Positions 6,181-8,220 of a stretch of DNA of 8,220 nt are shown here, one piece after another. The stretch covers positions 1 to 8,220 of the forward strand of contig JAHJNP010000188.1 of NCBI GenBank assembly GCA_018820745.1, given 5' to 3'. Position numbers and translations under genes: made by a program. This DNA comes from Gammaproteobacteria bacterium. GTDB lineage: Bacteria > Pseudomonadota > Gammaproteobacteria > Burkholderiales > Thiobacillaceae. The notes beneath the pieces are model-generated. The model was not told the DNA's origin. It searched no databases and was given only the letters and a program-made list of their open reading frames with translations. How positions within the stretch are numbered: the stretch's first letter is position 1; each line of letters begins with the position of its first letter.

Positions 6181-6512
6181 AGGCTGTTGGCGAGCTTTTC
6201 CATGAAGGCCGCATGCCGCGCTTCAGCCTTGTGGAAGGCCGCGATCAGCCGCTCGGCGTCTTCGGTCAGGCGGCTGCCGGCGGGACCGCTTTCGACCAGC
6301 GGAGACTGCCATGCGGTGTTGATCGCGTCCACCGCATCCCACGCGGCCTTGTAGCTCATCTTCATGGCCTTGGCGGCCTTGGAGATGGAGCCGGTTTCGC
6401 GGATGCGATGCAGCAGTTCGACGCGGCCGCGACCGAGGAAATTCCTGCCGCCGAGCGTCAGCCAGAAGCGGCCGTCCGCCTTGAGTTGTGCTGTTTTGGA
6501 TCGCATCGTCAT
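6177..6512 (-). CDS. Stand-alone ModE N-terminal-type winged-helix regulator
   Basis: A 111-residue protein with the ModE/LysR-type DNA-binding fold: GRFWLTLGGRNFLGRGRVEL (14-33), then the helix-turn-helix ETGSISKAAKAMKMSYKAAW (39-58) and DAVDAIN, a wing region with LVESGPAGSRLTEDAERLI (72-90), and a terminal helix. The molybdate-binding TOBE/MOP domains of full ModE (about 260 aa) are absent, so ligand sensing cannot be assumed; such single-domain members are common near Mo or redox genes. Start options are ATG at 6536, 6512 and 6506; none has a Shine-Dalgarno. The 6512 start is preferred because TACACT lies exactly six bases upstream, as in a leaderless transcript, and homologous proteins begin near the KTAQLKADGRFW stretch. 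It converges on rlhA with overlapping stop codons in CTAG. Its targets are unknown. Confidence 0.82.
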   Translation of the reverse strand: MTMRSKTAQLKADGRFWLTLGGRNFLGRGRVELLHRIRETGSISKAAKAMKMSYKAAWDAVDAINTAWQSPLVESGPAGSRLTEDAERLIAAFHKAEARHAAFMEKLANSL

Positions 6513-6518
6513 GCGGCG

Positions 6519-6524
6519 AGTGTA
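6519..6524 (-). promoter_or_regulatory. Possible -10 element of the ModE-like gene
   Basis: On the minus strand TACACT (4 of 6 to the -10 consensus) is followed by CGCCGC and then ATG at 6512. The distance would place the transcription start at or next to the ATG, which lacks a ribosome site. Tentative; a -35 was not recognised. Confidence 0.3.
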
Positions 6525-6535
6525 GCAAACGACCA

Positions 6536-6564
6536 TTGCCGTTCGCGTGCGGGCAGCACAGAAT
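6536..6564 (+). promoter_or_regulatory. Candidate promoter for the DUF302 gene
   Basis: TTGCCG (6536-6541) and CAGAAT (6559-6564) are spaced 17 bp apart and each match 4 of 6 consensus bases. The region 6537-6593 must contain the promoter because the upstream gene is divergent, but the exact boxes are uncertain. A clear ribosome site AGGAGA (6583-6588) precedes ATG 6594. Confidence 0.3.
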
Positions 6565-6593
6565 CAGGAAAATTGTAATCATAGGAGAGTGCC

Positions 6594-7052
6594 ATGAAAA
6601 AACTGCTCGCCGTCTGCGCGATGCTCTGCCTGCCCCTCGCGGCCCAGGCCACCGAAAGCTACAGTGTGCTGTTCAAGACCCAGGGCGCTTATCAGGATGT
6701 GCGCGACTATGTTCAGATGGCGATCGAGGGCAAGGGCCTGAAAATCACCAACACCAACAAGATCGCCGCGATGCTGGAGCGCACCGGCAAGGATATCGGC
6801 GAGACCCGGCAGGTGTACGAAAACGCCGAGCAGTTCGAATTCTGCAGCGCCACCATTTCGCGCCACATGATGGAAGCCGACCCGCACGCGATCGTGATGT
6901 GCCCGTATAGCGTGGTGGTCTACACGGTTCCCAACGACAAGACGGTGTACCTCGCTTACCGCAAGCCGGCCGACACCAGGAATCCGGCGTTGAAGAAAAC
7001 GCTGGTCGAGCTGGAAACGCTGCTCACCGACATCATCCAGGACGCGATGTAA
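6594..7052 (+). CDS. Secreted DUF302 family protein
   Basis: A 152-residue precursor with a Sec signal peptide (MKKLL, hydrophobic core with Cys8 and Cys12, cleavage after AQA at 19). The mature protein fits DUF302: an N-terminal [36 protein letters not shown] (47-61), [20 protein letters not shown] (81-100), [10 protein letters not shown] (101-110) and a C-terminal [17 protein letters not shown] helix. Cys84 and Cys103 are the family's paired cysteines and may form a disulfide or bind a ligand in the periplasm. DUF302 proteins have no firmly established biochemical role; many occur in sulfur- and metal-metabolising proteobacteria. The start is fixed by AGGAGA at 6583-6588. It seems monocistronic: the gene before is divergent and crcB has its own upstream sequence. 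Confidence 0.88.
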   Translation: MKKLLAVCAMLCLPLAAQATESYSVLFKTQGAYQDVRDYVQMAIEGKGLKITNTNKIAAMLERTGKDIGETRQVYENAEQFEFCSATISRHMMEADPHAIVMCPYSVVVYTVPNDKTVYLAYRKPADTRNPALKKTLVELETLLTDIIQDAM

Positions 7053-7075
7053 GTGCCGCTTGCAGGCCGCTCGGC

Positions 7076-7081
7076 TAGAAT
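7076..7081 (+). promoter_or_regulatory. Possible -10 element upstream of the crcB leader ORF
   Basis: TAGAAT matches 5 of 6 consensus bases and is followed by TTGCGC and then an ATG at 7088, so transcription would start at or beside that ATG. No good -35 was found. No fluoride riboswitch consensus is present between 7053 and 7113. Confidence 0.4.
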
Positions 7082-7087
7082 TTGCGC

Positions 7088-7117
7088 ATGACCACCGCCG
7101 ACTCGCACCAGCCATGA
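7088..7117 (+). CDS. Nine-codon putative leader ORF overlapping the crcB start
   Basis: ATG 7088 opens a reading frame MTTADSHQP ending in TGA at 7115-7117. The stop overlaps the crcB ATG at 7114 in an ATGA, the arrangement used for translational coupling elsewhere in this window. crcB itself has no purine-rich ribosome site in the bases before 7114, so translation arriving through this short ORF could supply ribosomes. A six-base gap from a -10-like TAGAAT suggests it may be read from a leaderless transcript. Such a short ORF can occur by chance, so it stays a hypothesis. Confidence 0.35.
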   Translation: MTTADSHQP

Positions 7118-7488
7118 CAGCCTTCCTCGCCATCGGCCTGGGTGCGGCCATCGGTGCGTGGCTGCGCTGGGGGCTGGGGCTGTGGCTGAATCCCGTATTC
7201 CCCGCCATGCCGCTCGGCACCCTGGCCGCCAACCTGACCGGCGGCTATTTTGTCGGCCTGGTCATCGCCTGGTTTGCCGATCATCCCGGCGTGCCGCCGG
7301 AAGCGCGACTGTTTCTCATCACCGGCCTGCTCGGCGGGCTGACCACGTTTTCCACCTTTTCCGCCGAAGTCGTCACCGCGATGATGCGCGGCCTGTGGCT
7401 GACCGGCGGCCTGATTGCGTTTTCCCACATGACGGGCTCCTTCCTGGCCACCGGGCTGGGGTTTTATTCGATGAGGCTTCTTAAATGA
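7114..7488 (+). CDS. crcB: CrcB/Fluc fluoride ion channel
   Basis: A 124-residue protein with four membrane helices (about 2-20, 34-54, 66-90, 97-118), the usual Fluc length. Hallmarks are the N-terminal [28 protein letters not shown] with the conserved Asn40, and [13 protein letters not shown] with the TFSTFS phenylalanine box of the pore. Fluc channels act as dual-topology dimers that export fluoride by passive flow and relieve toxicity. ATG 7114 gives the normal N-terminus; an upstream in-frame extension from 7060 adds charged residues not typical of the family. No ribosome site precedes it, but a 9-codon ORF ends in an overlap with its start. The stop overlaps the DUF190 gene by ATGA. Fluoride riboswitch control, common for crcB, is not seen. 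Confidence 0.94.
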   Translation: MTAFLAIGLGAAIGAWLRWGLGLWLNPVFPAMPLGTLAANLTGGYFVGLVIAWFADHPGVPPEARLFLITGLLGGLTTFSTFSAEVVTAMMRGLWLTGGLIAFSHMTGSFLATGLGFYSMRLLK

Positions 7489-7799
7489 ACGCGGTCTGCC
7501 TGCAGGTATTTGTGTCAGAAGCCAGCCGCCATCACGGCAAGCTGACGTATGAATGGCTGCTCGATTCGGCACAGGCGATCGGTGTCAGCGGGGGGTCGGC
7601 GTTCCACGCGCTGGCCGGCTTCGGCCGCCACGGCCGGCACGACGTGGGATTCTTCGAACTGGCGGGCGAGCTGCCGGTGGTGGTGGAGTTTTTCGTCGAT
7701 GCGGCGCTGGCCGACCAGTTGCTGGCTGTCATCGCCGACGCCGGACTGACACTCGTCTACGCAAAAATTCCGGCAGAAATCGGCGTCACTGCGCAATAA
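7485..7799 (+). CDS. DUF190 family PII-like protein
   Basis: A 104-residue soluble protein with DUF190 hallmarks: a first strand (CLQVFVSE), [20 protein letters not shown] (17-36), [15 protein letters not shown] (36-50), then strands with [11 protein letters not shown] (62-72) and a final hydrophobic strand. The family has a ferredoxin-like fold related to PII (GlnB) signalling proteins, normally trimeric, and often sits beside crcB. The usual idea is nucleotide- or ligand-dependent regulation of a neighbouring membrane protein, which is an inference for this case. The T-loop characteristic of classical PII is not obvious. The ATG overlaps the crcB stop (ATGA), so the two are very likely made together; GAGG about eight bases upstream may help initiation. 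Confidence 0.88.
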   Translation: MNAVCLQVFVSEASRHHGKLTYEWLLDSAQAIGVSGGSAFHALAGFGRHGRHDVGFFELAGELPVVVEFFVDAALADQLLAVIADAGLTLVYAKIPAEIGVTAQ

Positions 7800-7801
7800 A
7801 C

Positions 7802-8220
7802 GTGCTCGACCAACTGGTCCTGTTCGTCGCCTCGCTGGCGGCGAACTTCTTTTCGGCGCTGTCGGGTGGCGGGGCAGGGCTGATCCAGTTTCCCATGCTG
7901 ATTTTTCTGGGGCTGCCGTTCGGGGTGGCGCTCGCCACCCACAAGGTCGCCAGCGTGGCACTCGGCCTCGGCGCCACGCTCAGGCATCTGAAGGAATCGC
8001 ATCTCGAACGCCGTTTTTCGCTGATCATCCTCGGCGCGGGTCTGCCCGGCGTGGTGCTGGGCGCGTTGACGATTCTGCAGATTCCCGAGCGCATCGCCAC
8101 CCTGGCGCTGGGTGTGCTCACGTTGGGCGTGGGGCTGTATTCGGTGTTCAGGCCTCGCCTTGGCATGGACCATGCGCCCAGGAACCGGCAGGGCGCGGCG
8201 CTGATCGGCGGCATGGCGGG
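7802..8220 (+). CDS. TSUP/TauE-SafE family permease, N-terminal part (3' cut by window)
   Basis: An open frame from GTG 7802 runs without a stop to the window end (139 codons plus two bases). The translation starts VLDQLVLFVASLAANFFSAL, continues with SGGGAGLIQFPMLIFLGLP and GVALATHKVASVALGLGATLRH, then hydrophobic segments at about 73-92 and 99-117. The Gly-rich first helix, QFPML and ATHK-type stretch are typical of the TSUP (DUF81, TauE/SafE) transporters of sulfonates, sulfite or other organic anions. The length so far matches the first of the two repeat halves of about 250 residues. It starts 2 nt after the DUF190 stop without a clear ribosome site, so it probably belongs to the crcB-DUF190 operon by re-initiation. 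The substrate is unknown. Confidence 0.82.
   Translation, partial: MLDQLVLFVASLAANFFSALSGGGAGLIQFPMLIFLGLPFGVALATHKVASVALGLGATLRHLKESHLERRFSLIILGAGLPGVVLGALTILQIPERIATLALGVLTLGVGLYSVFRPRLGMDHAPRNRQGAALIGGMA

Noticed and set aside
6594..6640. Lipoprotein signal in the DUF302 protein
   Set aside because: Cys8 and Cys12 lie within the hydrophobic core without a proper lipobox, while a clean AQA signal peptidase I site follows.
7053..7113. Fluoride (crcB) riboswitch
   Set aside because: The region is only 61 bp and lacks the conserved GGNGAUGG and CUGAUGACUCCUAC-type segments.

Overview
The window is GC-rich, tightly packed chromosomal DNA from a Gram-negative bacterium. A periplasmic YceI/cytochrome b561 module, long RlhA, DUF302, CrcB-DUF190 and a PyrK-like C-terminus suggest a betaproteobacterium, possibly a Thiobacillus-type sulfur oxidiser; the taxon is an inference from gene content and style. 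I see no tRNA, rRNA, CRISPR array, transposase, integrase or attachment site, so this looks like ordinary chromosome.

Left part (1-1080): the 3' end of an oxidoreductase-like gene with an iron-sulfur type cysteine cluster faces, tail to tail, a small DCC-family (DUF393) thiol-oxidoreductase gene on the minus strand. A 108-bp divergent region then carries the clearest regulatory site here: a TTGACA promoter whose spacer, -10 box and start point lie inside a 36-bp nested palindrome.

Central part (1092-4198): a MarR repressor, a cytochrome b561 and a YceI protein form an operon with 4-nt stop/start overlaps, followed by a second yceI 28 nt later. A third yceI, a close paralogue of the second, sits behind a 345-bp AT-richer gap with a possible promoter and several hairpins in its presumed leader. 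A likely model is a MarR-sensed stress or redox signal controlling a membrane quinol:heme protein and periplasmic lipocalin-like isoprenoid carriers.

Right part (4205-8220): a long U32 'peptidase' matching RlhA (23S rRNA C2501 hydroxylation) ends with a stop codon overlapping that of a converging stand-alone ModE-type winged-helix regulator. Then come a secreted DUF302 protein and an operon of crcB (fluoride channel), a DUF190 PII-like protein and a TSUP permease cut by the window end. crcB has no visible Shine-Dalgarno and is preceded by a 9-codon ORF ending in an ATGA overlap with it.

No wholly new system is evident. The best leads are the nested MarR operator, the triple YceI arrangement with a structured leader, the crcB leader ORF, and three genes where a -10-like box lies exactly six bases from a start codon, suggesting leaderless transcripts.
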